From Flavobacterium palustre (GTDB taxonomy: Bacteria; Bacteroidota; Bacteroidia; Flavobacteriales; Flavobacteriaceae): 60,960 bases of DNA. The notes beneath the pieces were generated by a model. It did no database searches. It had not been told where the DNA came from and worked only from the letters and a program-made list of their open reading frames with translations. The stretch is taken from the NCBI RefSeq assembly GCF_014639535.1, contig NZ_BMGA01000011.1, positions 251 to 61,210 of the forward strand, read 5' to 3'. Each line of letters begins with the position of its first letter. The stretch's first letter is position 1. Made by a program: the position numbers and the translations under genes. This document shows positions 17,391 to 26,177 of this stretch, piece by piece.

Positions 17391-17540
17391 TATATTTGCC
17401 GTGTCGTAATTGCTGAAATTGATTAATTTTTGATCAAAAGTAATAACTAAAACAGACTGGTTATCTGTATATATAGTTATATGTTAGTTTTTTATAGTGG
17501 TTTGCTTAGTGTCCCCGAAAGTAATAATTTCGGGGGTTTT
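17391..17540 (+). ncRNA. Candidate small RNA: promoter to hairpin terminator
   Basis: A Bacteroidota -7 box TATATTTG lies at 17391-17398, with TTG 20 bp upstream. About 110 bp on, CCCCGAAA (17513-17520) pairs with TTTCGGGG (17528-17535) followed by GTTTT. Between them no start codon with a plausible reading frame is seen. A short regulated transcript is therefore likely; its function is unknown. Confidence 0.35.
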
Positions 17541-17635
17541 ATGAGTTATTCTGTTGTTGTATTATTGGTATTAGAGAAGGATAAGCTCTGGTTTTAATTG
17601 AATTTTTCTTGATACCTTTTTTTGATAAAAAAAAC

Positions 17636-17675
17636 AGTTGTTTATTTGTGAACTAAAGGAGCTATTGTATATTTG
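17636..17675 (+). promoter_or_regulatory. Promoter and operator copy 2 of the MarR/GbsR gene
   Basis: TTTG (17645-17648) and TATATTTG (17668-17675) are 19 bp apart, matching the Bacteroidota sigma consensus. The operator halves AGTT (17636-17639) and AACT (17651-17654) overlap the -33 box, so bound repressor would block the polymerase. The ATG follows 17 bp after the -7 box. Confidence 0.65.
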
Positions 17676-17692
17676 ACCCTAAAGAAATTATT

Positions 17693-18160
17693 ATGACTGT
17701 GCAATTATCAGATAAAAAATTGAATTTAATCGAAGAATTGGGAATGCATTTTGAGAAGTCTGGTATGCAGTCTGCGGCTTCTAGGATATATGCATTATTA
17801 ATGATTTCTGATAAAAATGAATTAACATTTGAAGAAATTCATGAAACCTTGAATATGAGTAAAAGTGCAGTAAGTAATAGCCTCAATTTTTTAATTGCTT
17901 CTAATCAGGTTGATTTTATTACAAAGCCTGGTGAGCGCAAAAGATATTTTCGTTGCAAAATAAAATCTTTAGAAGAAGGTGTTCAAAAAACTCTGGAAAG
18001 CATGGAGGTTTTTAATTCGATTTTAAAAAAAGTGCTAGTGGAGCGTTCAGAAGAGGCGAAAGAATTTAATAAAGGTCTTGAGGATGTTGTAAGTTATCTT
18101 GATTTTATGAAGGAGCAATTGCCAGCATTGTTTGTAAAATGGGAAAGTCTTAAAAAATAA
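17693..18160 (+). CDS. MarR/GbsR-family transcriptional regulator
   Basis: The 155-residue protein has a winged helix (LTFEEIHETLNMSKSAVSNSLNFLIASNQVDFITKPGERKRYF, residues ~45-90) and a long C-terminal helical dimerisation region. GbsR-like repressors commonly control adjacent efflux pumps in Flavobacteria. The three equally spaced GTTC/GAAC palindromes near and within its operon are likely its own binding sites. It heads a three-gene efflux operon of which the last part is lost. Confidence 0.85.
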   Translation: MTVQLSDKKLNLIEELGMHFEKSGMQSAASRIYALLMISDKNELTFEEIHETLNMSKSAVSNSLNFLIASNQVDFITKPGERKRYFRCKIKSLEEGVQKTLESMEVFNSILKKVLVERSEEAKEFNKGLEDVVSYLDFMKEQLPALFVKWESLKK

Positions 18161-18175
18161 TTTTTTTACCTTATT

Positions 18176-18194
18176 GGTTCTTTTTGTTTGAACT
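18176..18194 (+). promoter_or_regulatory. Operator copy 3, between regulator and tolC-like gene
   Basis: GGTTCTTTTTGTTTGAACTA preserves the 11-bp spacing between the half-sites found in the two upstream copies. It lies 18 bp before the TolC-family start. A good -7 box is not evident here, so it may act as a roadblock or secondary site. Confidence 0.55.
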
Positions 18195-18211
18195 AAAAAT
18201 ATTTTAATATA

Positions 18212-19555
18212 ATGAGTTTGATTATGAATAAAAAAAATATCCTAAGCTTTGTTTCTTGCTTTCTGTTAGGGGTGCCGTTTTATGCGCAGCAGGTCTTTAG
18301 CTTGAAGGAGTCTATAGATTACAGTTTGAAAAATCACGGAAGTAATGTGATTTATGCCAATGAGGTTAAAATTGCCAAAAACAAGTCAAAGGAAGCTTTG
18401 GCGGATTATTTGCCACAAGTAAGCGGTTCTTTTTCACTTGATGATAATATAAAACGTCAAACAACAGTGTTGCCAGGTGCTATGTTTGGGAGTGATAAAG
18501 ATGTTGAAGTGCAGTTTGGAAATAAGTTCAATTCTATGGCTATAATACAATTGGATCAGACTATTTATGATCAGGCGTTGATTTATGGGATAAAGGCGGG
18601 TGTTCCTGCTAAAAAGATTGCGGAACTAAAGCTTCAAAAAAATAATGAAGACCTAATTTATAATACAGCGACTGCTTATTCTCAAATTCTTTTATTAAAA
18701 GAGCAACAAAAAATGCTTGTTGCTAATGAAAAACAATATAATGACTTGTATGCTATTACTAAATTTCGTCTAGAAAAAGGGGTGGCTAAAAAGGTAGATT
18801 TAGATAGGGTAACAGTACAGCTTAATGATATTAAAGCAAAACAAAAACAGATTCAAACCAGTATTAATGTAGCCTATGCTTCGCTTAAGAATGAGATGGG
18901 GATGCCTCAAGAAACATCTTTTGTTATAGAGGAAAGTCTTGATTATTCTAAATATTTGCAATTTACAGATGAGAGTTTAGATGTAAGAAATCTTATAGAC
19001 TACAAACTGCAATCTGAAAATATTGCATTGAAAGAAATCGATGTAAAGAGAAAGCAAGCAGCTTATTTGCCTACAATTACTGGATATATAAGAAATGGGC
19101 AACAAGCTTTTGGAAATGAATTAGATGCAGCTGTAAGCAACTGGAAAAATTTTTCAGCTATAGGCTTGAAGGCTAATGTTCCTATATTCAGTGGAATGCG
19201 TAAAGATGCACAATTACAGCAAAGTCGCTTGGAACTAGTAAATGCTAAAGAAGATTTTAATTTGAATATTGGGAAATTTGAATTACAGTTTCAGAATGCC
19301 AATAAACAATTACAAGAGAATATTGCTACGTTGAACTCAAATAAAAGCAATATGGATTTATCAAAGAGTGTATATGAGACTGGTGTGTTTGAATATAACA
19401 AAGGAGTTTCTTTACTATCTGATTTATTGAATGCTGATTTCTCGTATCAGCAGGCTCAATCCAATTATATGTCTTCCTTGCTTAATTTGGTCGCTAATCG
19501 TTTACTCTATGAAAGAGCAAAGGGAACTATTAGCAGTTTTGTTAATCAATTATAA
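18212..19555 (+). CDS. TolC-family outer-membrane efflux protein
   Basis: The 447-residue protein has a signal peptide (ILSFVSCFLLGVPFYAQ) and two long helical repeats with TolC-type features: YSLKNHGSNVIYANEVKIAKNKSKEAL early, FRLEKGVAKKVDLDRVTVQL mid, and YNKGVSLLSDLLNADFSYQQAQSNY late. It would form the outer-membrane tunnel of a tripartite pump. An alternative ATG at 18224 (MNKKNIL) is equally credible. Its inner-membrane pump partner is missing here, so it could serve another pump or be useless. Confidence 0.88.
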   Translation: MSLIMNKKNILSFVSCFLLGVPFYAQQVFSLKESIDYSLKNHGSNVIYANEVKIAKNKSKEALADYLPQVSGSFSLDDNIKRQTTVLPGAMFGSDKDVEVQFGNKFNSMAIIQLDQTIYDQALIYGIKAGVPAKKIAELKLQKNNEDLIYNTATAYSQILLLKEQQKMLVANEKQYNDLYAITKFRLEKGVAKKVDLDRVTVQLNDIKAKQKQIQTSINVAYASLKNEMGMPQETSFVIEESLDYSKYLQFTDESLDVRNLIDYKLQSENIALKEIDVKRKQAAYLPTITGYIRNGQQAFGNELDAAVSNWKNFSAIGLKANVPIFSGMRKDAQLQQSRLELVNAKEDFNLNIGKFELQFQNANKQLQENIATLNSNKSNMDLSKSVYETGVFEYNKGVSLLSDLLNADFSYQQAQSNYMSSLLNLVANRLLYERAKGTISSFVNQL

Positions 19556-19572
19556 TCATAATTAAAACTATA

Positions 19573-20037
19573 ATGAAAAAGAAAATTATTATAATATCCG
19601 GTGCGTTTCTACTTTTTGCTTCTGTGGGCTTTGTATTGAATAAAAATAAAAATGCAATTGATGCTAAGAATGTAATTGTTGATCGCTCATCTATTCCGGT
19701 AGCAGTTACAGTGGTGAAAGTCTCTAATCAAAGCGTATCAGGAAATCTTGAGTTGCCTGCTACATTAGAGCCGTCGAAACAAGCTGATATATCAGCAGTA
19801 ACATCAGGTAAAATAAGCAGTCTTCGCATTATTTTGGGATCAACTGTTGGTGCAGGTCAGGTAATTGGTGCTGTTGATACCCGTCAGCAACAAATAAATC
19901 TTAAAGATGCCAAAGAAGTATTGGCTAAAGCACAAAAAGATTATCAGCTTAATAAAGAATTGTTTGAAGGAAATGCAGGAACTGCCCAAAGTGTAAAAGA
20001 TGCTGAGCGTACTTTAGAGGGTGCCCGTACTAAACAA
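19573..20037 (+). pseudogene. RND efflux membrane-fusion protein, truncated after ~155 residues
   Basis: The 163-residue frame (to stop at 20064) begins with a membrane anchor (IIIISGAFLLFASVGFVLN), followed by LPATLEPSKQADISAVTSGKISSLRIILGSTV, the first half of the lipoyl domain, and an alpha-hairpin (LKDAKEVLAKAQKDYQLNKEL...). Full-length proteins are ~370 residues and would continue through the second hairpin helix and beta-barrel. Here homology ends at about GARTK (near 20035) and the rest is foreign. No RND transporter gene follows. The gene was cut by deletion or insertion at ~20035. Confidence 0.85.
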
Positions 20038-21295
20038 TTTTACCAATATACCATCCAAAATTAATATTAAATTAAAACAAGAAATAAAGGATAGTGTTTT
20101 TGATTTTATTAATTTTTCAAACAGAGATACTATTTTAGAAATAGGTTCATATTTCAATATCAAACACAGAATTCCGTTCAATACTTTACATATTTTATTT
20201 AAAAAAATAAATGAAGTAAGTAAATCAACTGAAAAAAAATCCCTATCATCCTTTGTTGAGGTTAAAGATAATGGTTACAAGGAAAGTATTTTAAAAGAAG
20301 CACTTTTATCTCGGTTATTTGAAAATATGAATGATTTGTTTTCTCCCGCCAGACCCACAAACCCAAAGAAATTTGATATTGAATTCGTTCATCCATCAAA
20401 TGTACAAGAGTTTTATGAGGCCGATCATTATGTTCTTAAATTTAAAGGTGAAAAAAAAGGTCATACTTTCTATGATAGAAAAGAACTTTATAAAGAAGGC
20501 TTAGGGTTGGTTTATGCAAGTTTAGAAGATGTAAACAATTTGTTTAGCTTTAAAAATAAAATAAGGGGATTAAGAGTATGGAGTATGAGGAAAAGAGATG
20601 TTTTAGTAAATGCAATGTTTATAGATCATATTGTATGCGAAATATCTGTAGAAAATAGACCTGTTTTTCAGATTGATGCTAAATGGTTCAAAGTGGAAGA
20701 TGATTTCACTAATTCAATAAATACAATATGTTCAAAAATGATTGAAAATAATTATTTAACAACAGGAATAGTTACAGAAGTATGGAACAGTTTGGAAGAT
20801 GAGGATTCTTATAATAGGAAGTACCATGACAAAGATAACTATTGGGTTTTTGACAAGGCTTTAGGTGAAAATATTGAATTATGCGATATTATGTATGAAG
20901 ATAATAATACAATTTACTTCATTCATGTTAAAAATGGTTTTGATGCGAAAATCAGAGATTTAAGTAATCAAATTCAAATTTCAGCAAGCAGATTTATTAA
21001 TGAAAGGAATTCCGGTAGTAATAATTTTATTTCATCAGTAATTGATTCTTATAATAGCAAAGATGTTAATTCAGATAAAATAATTGATAAAGATGAATTT
21101 ATTTCAAAGTTTAAAACAGGAAGTAAAAATATACAATTTGTTATGGCTTTTAGATCTGATTTGAAAAAGTTACCTCATGTAAAAAACAATGTAGATAAAG
21201 TTCAATCCAATATAGCTAAATATTCATTAATTCAATGTGTTAGAGAAATGAATATGTTGAGTTTTCCACTTAAAATTATTGAAATTGAAAAGTAA
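20021..21295 (+). CDS. DUF6119/TIGR04141-like protein, N-terminus lost at junction
   Basis: The open frame of 424 codons starts by chance at a GTG inside the truncated efflux gene; family-like sequence begins at about 20036. The C-terminal half has the family block YWVFDKALGENIELCDIMY...NTIYFIHVKNGFDAKIRDLSNQI, resembling the sporadic TIGR04141 family. Usual members are longer by about a hundred residues at the N-terminus. The family is patchy and occurs near restriction and defence genes; activity is unknown, although a nuclease-like role is possible from the E/C-D...F-I-H-V-K pattern. A GNAT gene follows after 20 bp. It may still be expressed as a shortened protein. Confidence 0.55.
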   Translation: MPVLNNFTNIPSKINIKLKQEIKDSVFDFINFSNRDTILEIGSYFNIKHRIPFNTLHILFKKINEVSKSTEKKSLSSFVEVKDNGYKESILKEALLSRLFENMNDLFSPARPTNPKKFDIEFVHPSNVQEFYEADHYVLKFKGEKKGHTFYDRKELYKEGLGLVYASLEDVNNLFSFKNKIRGLRVWSMRKRDVLVNAMFIDHIVCEISVENRPVFQIDAKWFKVEDDFTNSINTICSKMIENNYLTTGIVTEVWNSLEDEDSYNRKYHDKDNYWVFDKALGENIELCDIMYEDNNTIYFIHVKNGFDAKIRDLSNQIQISASRFINERNSGSNNFISSVIDSYNSKDVNSDKIIDKDEFISKFKTGSKNIQFVMAFRSDLKKLPHVKNNVDKVQSNIAKYSLIQCVREMNMLSFPLKIIEIEK

Positions 21296-21315
21296 TTTCT
21301 AACTACCATTACAAT

Positions 21316-22002
21316 ATGAAATCGTCTTCTATCACATCAATAATAAACAAGTTAAATAGAAAGTCTTATTATAAAAATTGTATCAAACATTCAATAAGTA
21401 AAAATGTTGATTTTGCTCATATTTGGATTGAAAATTCTAGACTGAAACATAGTCCCAAACCATTTTTTTTAATCAAAAAAGATAATGAGTATGTTGGTGC
21501 TGTTTTGGATATGACAACAGATTTACATTGGGTTATTTTACCAGAACATCGTAAAAAGGGTTATTTGACAACCGCTCTGACAGAAGCTATAATACCGTAT
21601 TTATTTAGAATTGTTGAAAGAGAAGAATTAAATATCACAATTAATGAATTAGAAATAGGTAAGGAGAACTACGATAATTCATTAAGTACAGCTTTGAAAG
21701 TTGGTTTCAAAAAAGTAGATGATACAACCTTTATATTAGAGGAATATGATTTTGATTTTTCAAATGAAGAATTGGATATAAAATACCAGGGGATAGAAGA
21801 TGATGAAATAGAGGATATTTGTACAGAACTTAAAGCCATTGCTAAAAAGCTTAGTGTTATTAATTCTAAAATAGAATTGTCGTTAGGTCATTCTCCTGCT
21901 GCTTATATGAGACCTTCATTAGATGATATGAGTCATAAGCTGAGCTATTTTACAACTCTAATTGATGATGTAAAACACGATTATTTGCAAAAACACACTT
22001 AG
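21316..22002 (+). CDS. GNAT-like N-acetyltransferase
   Basis: The 228-residue protein has a GNAT motif A: HWVILPEHRKKGYLTTALTEAIIPYLF (residues ~72-98), with the R/K-K-G-Y acetyl-CoA loop, and a later SLSTALKVGFKKVDD strand typical of GNAT. About 70 extra C-terminal residues are acidic and helical (DEIEDICTELKAIAKKLSVINSKIE...) and could bind a partner. It is 20 bp after the DUF6119-like gene and 17 bp before the next. The substrate is unknown; GNAT enzymes in toxin-antitoxin or defence loci often modify tRNA or proteins. Confidence 0.7.
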   Translation: MKSSSITSIINKLNRKSYYKNCIKHSISKNVDFAHIWIENSRLKHSPKPFFLIKKDNEYVGAVLDMTTDLHWVILPEHRKKGYLTTALTEAIIPYLFRIVEREELNITINELEIGKENYDNSLSTALKVGFKKVDDTTFILEEYDFDFSNEELDIKYQGIEDDEIEDICTELKAIAKKLSVINSKIELSLGHSPAAYMRPSLDDMSHKLSYFTTLIDDVKHDYLQKHT

Positions 22003-22019
22003 ATATAAACCATTATTAA

Positions 22020-22613
22020 TTGAGATACAATCAAAAAATGAATTTAGTAACATTTCATAAAAACTATTCTACTGATATAGTAGCTTTTATTAATTTTTGG
22101 TCAACGCAATATTTATTTTCTAATGAAACCTTATATAGTAATTCTATATCTAAAAAAGAATTTACTGTAGAGGATATTCAAAACTTATACATTTGGAAAA
22201 ACGGTATGAAATTAAGCGACCTAAAGCAGAAATCATTAGAAGATAAAATCATATCCAAACTATCGATAATCAACGATTTAAAGTCTAATAACGAAATAGA
22301 CTTAGTAGTATTCAGTAAGGAATTTAAAAACCTTTCGGCAGTTTGGAAGATATTTCTATTACATATAATAAAACCACATACATATCCAATTTATGATCAA
22401 CACATACACAGATGCTTTGTATTCATTCATAATGAGGATTGGAGTAATATTTCAAATGATACCATATCAAATAAAGATAAAGAAACGTTTTATTTCAATC
22501 GTTATTTACCTTTTATTCAAAGTAGTAATTTGAGAGATTTAAAGCAATTAGATGAAGCTTTCTTCGCTTTCGGACAGTTTCTAAATACTAGAAATTACGC
22601 TACGTTATTATAG
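22020..22613 (+). CDS. Unrecognised protein, 197 aa (YPIYDQH motif)
   Basis: The frame opens at a TTG at 22020; the ATG at 22038 (MNLVTFHKNYS) is a better start. The sequence is mostly helical with a conserved-looking centre KIFLLHIIKPHTYPIYDQHIHRC, recalling the helical proteins with YPIYDQ motifs that accompany abortive-infection genes or an HhH-GPD-type fold, but no catalytic Lys/Asp pair can be claimed. It completes a three-gene run (DUF6119-like, GNAT, this gene) with gaps of 20 and 17 bp, so a shared role is likely. Confidence 0.6.
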   Translation: MRYNQKMNLVTFHKNYSTDIVAFINFWSTQYLFSNETLYSNSISKKEFTVEDIQNLYIWKNGMKLSDLKQKSLEDKIISKLSIINDLKSNNEIDLVVFSKEFKNLSAVWKIFLLHIIKPHTYPIYDQHIHRCFVFIHNEDWSNISNDTISNKDKETFYFNRYLPFIQSSNLRDLKQLDEAFFAFGQFLNTRNYATLL

Positions 22614-22769
22614 ATTTCAAATTTGAAGGGAAGTTACAACATTTACATACGATGAAGGAGTTATTAAGTATTTTGAGTATAGTATAGTAAAATTTAGATA
22701 GTGCAATAATGCGACCCTAAAAATACAAACAGGAATACTATTTTTAATAACTCGATTTAAAAAATACAT

Positions 22770-25028
22770 ATGAAAAAAATATATCTTTTATTCTGCTTTA
22801 TTTTTACCATACAAGGTTTTACACAAAATCCTGCCGATATAGAGCATACTTTTGGCTCTTACGCTGGATTTAATGGTATTATTCGTTCTCAAGTATTCCA
22901 GTCAGATGGGAAAATATTGATTGGTGGTGATTTCCAAATGTATCAAGGAAAAAATCAAAATTATTTGGTCCGCCTGAATTCAGATGGTAGTAAAGACGAG
23001 TCTTTCGATATAAAAATGGGCTTTTCTTACCACGTTTTTTCTTTAGCTGTACAATCTGATGGAAAAATATTAGTAGGTGGTGAATTTGAAAAGTATCAAG
23101 GTGTTTATCAAAAATATTTGCTTCGGTTAAATCCAGATGGTACTATAGATGATTCTTTTAATCTTAGCGGCCTTAGAGATAAAAACTACATGAGAGGTAT
23201 TAGAAATATTATTCTCCAATCTGATGGAAAAATTCTTCTTAGTATTTATGATTTGAGTGATGATAAGTACCATTATAGTATAATTCGTTTGAATGCTGAT
23301 GGTAGCATTGATGATTCCTTTTCAAATGAAACTAAATTTAATGATGAAATTAATTCTATAGTTCTACAACCAGATGGAAAAATAATCTTAGGAGGTTCTT
23401 TTAATATGTTTAAAGGTGTTCCTCAAAGGTATTTGATTCGTTTAAATCCAGATGGGACAAAAGATAGTTCTTTTGATATCAAGACGGGATTTAATAGTTC
23501 TATTAGTTATGTTGCTCTTCAAAAAGATGGTAAAATAATTGTTGGTGGTAAATTTAATAACTATCAAGGCACTACTCAAAACAAATTGGTTCGTTTAAAT
23601 CCCGATGGTAGTAAAGATAATTCATTTAATATTGGAACAGGATTTGATTTTAATATTAATTCAATAGCCATTCAAGAAGATGGTAAAATAATCGTAGGGG
23701 GGCTTTTTGATAGTTACAACGAAATTAACCAAAAAAAGTTACTTCGATTAAACTCAGACGGAAGTAAAGATATTTCTTTTGACATAGGTGATATCTTTGA
23801 TTTTGGATTTAAATATAGTGCTGCTGTTCACAATATAAATCTACAACCTAACGGGAAAATAATATTGATTGGAGCTTTTACTAGATTTCATAATGGATTT
23901 CCTCATGGTCTAATACGCCTAAATTCCGATGGTAAAAAAGACTTATCTTTTAGCACTGGAAATGGCTTTTATGGAAGTGTGAATTTTATGGTTCAACAAG
24001 TCGATAAAAAAGTAATTGTGGGAGGTTCAGTGAGTGTTTTTCAGGGTATAAATCAAGATTTATTACTTAGACTAAACGTAGATGGTAGCATTGATTCTTC
24101 TTTTGTATTTAATACATTTTTTAATAAATTCTTTGTTATTAATTCAGTGCTTTTACAACCTGATGGTAAAATACTTGTGGGAGGTAGATATAGCGATGAT
24201 AAGGGACTAAATCGTTTTTTTTTAATACGTTTAAATTCAGATGGTAGCAAAGACAAATATTTTGATATTGGAGACAGTTTTGATGCTGAAATCATTTGTA
24301 TGTCCTTACAAAAAGATAGTAAAATAATTGTTGGATTAGCTTATGCTCAAAAATCATCATTGATTCGTTTTAATTCAGATGGCAGCAAAGACACCTCTTT
24401 TGATATAGGAACTGGATTTGATCCTTTTTCAAGAATTGGGGCTATAGCTGTACAACATGATGGTAAAATAATTGTTGGTGGTACTTTTTCTAAATTCAAG
24501 GAATCACCAGCTAACGGTTTGATTCGTTTAAATTCAGATGGAACCCAAGACTTCTCTTTTGATATAGGTACTGGCTTTAAGAATAATAAACTATCATATG
24601 AAATTTTATCTATAGTAATTCAATCTGATGATAAAGTGTTAGTTGGCGGGTCCTTTTCTAGCTATAAAGAGATAGCTCAAAATAATTTAATTCGCTTAAA
24701 TTCAGATGGTAATAAAGATGTGACTTTTGATATAGGTACTGGTTTTAATTCTGCAGTGGCTAATATTGTTGAACGAAATGGTAGATTTTTTATTGTTGGA
24801 CATTTTGATTCTTTTCAAGGGAAAAGCCAAAATAAATTAATTTGTTTAAAGTCTGACGGAAGCAAAGATGAAACTTTCGATATTGGGATAGGATTTGATA
24901 AAAATTGTTCAGTTCAATCTATACTTCTTCAAGACGATGGGAAAATTCTCGTTGGTGGGTCTTTTCGTACTTATCAGGACAATAGTAATTCTGCTTCATT
25001 AATTCGTTTATATGGGCTCTATAAATAG
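22770..25028 (+). CDS. Secreted delta-60 repeat protein
   Basis: The 752-residue protein has a signal peptide (MKKIYLLFCFIFTIQGFTQ) and about 13 copies of a ~50-residue unit of the form L-Q-x-DGKI-x-VGG-F-x-x-Y-x-G...L-I-R-L-N-x-DG-S-K-D-x-S-F, the delta-60 repeat, which forms beta-propeller-like folds. No T9SS C-terminal sorting domain is present; it ends in a repeat (LIRLYGLYK). Function is probably extracellular binding; unproven. It stands alone, with a 156-bp gap to the cassette upstream and a gene-free region downstream. Confidence 0.85.
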   Translation: MKKIYLLFCFIFTIQGFTQNPADIEHTFGSYAGFNGIIRSQVFQSDGKILIGGDFQMYQGKNQNYLVRLNSDGSKDESFDIKMGFSYHVFSLAVQSDGKILVGGEFEKYQGVYQKYLLRLNPDGTIDDSFNLSGLRDKNYMRGIRNIILQSDGKILLSIYDLSDDKYHYSIIRLNADGSIDDSFSNETKFNDEINSIVLQPDGKIILGGSFNMFKGVPQRYLIRLNPDGTKDSSFDIKTGFNSSISYVALQKDGKIIVGGKFNNYQGTTQNKLVRLNPDGSKDNSFNIGTGFDFNINSIAIQEDGKIIVGGLFDSYNEINQKKLLRLNSDGSKDISFDIGDIFDFGFKYSAAVHNINLQPNGKIILIGAFTRFHNGFPHGLIRLNSDGKKDLSFSTGNGFYGSVNFMVQQVDKKVIVGGSVSVFQGINQDLLLRLNVDGSIDSSFVFNTFFNKFFVINSVLLQPDGKILVGGRYSDDKGLNRFFLIRLNSDGSKDKYFDIGDSFDAEIICMSLQKDSKIIVGLAYAQKSSLIRFNSDGSKDTSFDIGTGFDPFSRIGAIAVQHDGKIIVGGTFSKFKESPANGLIRLNSDGTQDFSFDIGTGFKNNKLSYEILSIVIQSDDKVLVGGSFSSYKEIAQNNLIRLNSDGNKDVTFDIGTGFNSAVANIVERNGRFFIVGHFDSFQGKSQNKLICLKSDGSKDETFDIGIGFDKNCSVQSILLQDDGKILVGGSFRTYQDNSNSASLIRLYGLYK

Positions 25029-26113
25029 GTTTTGACAGCTAAAAATATTAAAGCCCTATTGAGCAAATTTGTAATCCCATTTCAATCAAAATTCGATATT
25101 AATAAATAATCCTTGCAAAATAACGTATAATATTTATAATCGCATAAGTTTCATAACAAGAGTACTTCTAAAAATAACGAGCAATCAAGCGGTCTCACTA
25201 CGGTCGTTCCCTTTGTTCCGTTCGGCTGTTCCAGTCGGTCAACCTTGCATTTCTATAAGAAGATTTAGCGCTAAAAAAGCAATTTATTATTCCACTTCAA
25301 TAGTTAGGTTTTCCTCCGTTCCACAGTCCGTTCGTCAGCCGCAAGATAAGGCAGCTTAAAAAAAAGCAGCCTTACTGTCCGCTTCCTCACCCTCATCTTC
25401 ACACGGTCACTTCCTGCGTTCGGTCGGGCTACTGCATCCACAATACAGCTTCATTCCGTTACACTCCGTCCCGAAAAGTCGGGACTACGTTTCACTACAT
25501 TCCAGCAGTATTTGTGTCTGCCGCCCTATATTTTTTTGGCGGTTGCTCCTTCGCTCAGCCATCGGGGTTGGCTCCGTTAGCACTTTGCCCTAAATCAAGG
25601 TTTGCCAAAGGCAGTCTTTTATAGTTTCCCCGCCGTTACACGCTACTATCCCTACATTCCACTTCGCTATTGCTACGTTTCATTCTCGGTCTAGTGTGGC
25701 TGTTCGATTGCCGCAACACCGCCTCTTCGCTCCTCGAAAAAACAATAATTTCCGCTATCGCTACAATCATTATTTCTCTGCGGTGCTTGGGGGTGTTTGA
25801 TTGCCGTTTTCCATAAGAAACCTCCCACCCACAAAATAACGTCCCTGCTATAAAAAAATAAATAAAAAGAAAGTAAAGGTCTGCTACGGTTTCAAATAGT
25901 AAAGTTCAAGCCCTCCGGGTTTTTGAAAAAATCTCCACCCTTACATTTCCAATTCAAGTTCCGATTAGTTTTTCACGTCTAAAATAAGCAACAACTGTTG
26001 GGTAGTATTTTTTCAAAAAAACTTGACTTAATTTGAAACCTTCGCCGATTGAACGACTTTCTTTTTTTTCTTTTTTTCTTTTGAAAAAATTAAGGCAAAG
26101 GATAAAAAATGCC
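25029..26113. other. Gene-free, GC-richer region within the island
   Basis: About 1.1 kb without a credible gene on either strand. It is clearly richer in GC and in CGTTC/TCCGCT type words than neighbours. Short inverted words such as GCAGCCTTACTG/CAGCTTAAAAAAAAGCAGCC occur, and a late part has poly-T runs. Similar composition occurs at 16.9-17.1 kb near the PRTRC operon. Such DNA is typical of non-coding backbone of Bacteroidota conjugative elements; its function is unknown. Confidence 0.45.
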
Positions 26114-26150
26114 AATAAAAAAAGTCTAATCTGATTTCAGACTAGACTTT
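26114..26150 (-). terminator. Rho-independent terminator of the 26.2-26.9 kb gene
   Basis: On the minus strand AAAGTCTAGTCTGA pairs with TCAGATTAGACTTT (26121-26150, one GT pair), closely followed by a run of T residues. Confidence 0.75.
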
Positions 26151-26177
26151 AATTGAAATGAAGAATTAATTTTCGAT

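Larger units (their letters stand above)
17088..17692. other. Regulatory intergenic region upstream of the MarR/GbsR gene
   Basis: No protein gene in ~600 bp. It holds two copies of a GTTC/GAAC operator, two -7 boxes and a hairpin terminator, described separately. The first ~260 bp shows nothing recognisable. Confidence 0.55.

Noticed and set aside
22770-25028. CRISPR-like or tandem DNA repeat
   Set aside because: The repeats are protein-level (delta-60), diverged at DNA level and in frame; no CRISPR array was seen anywhere in the window.
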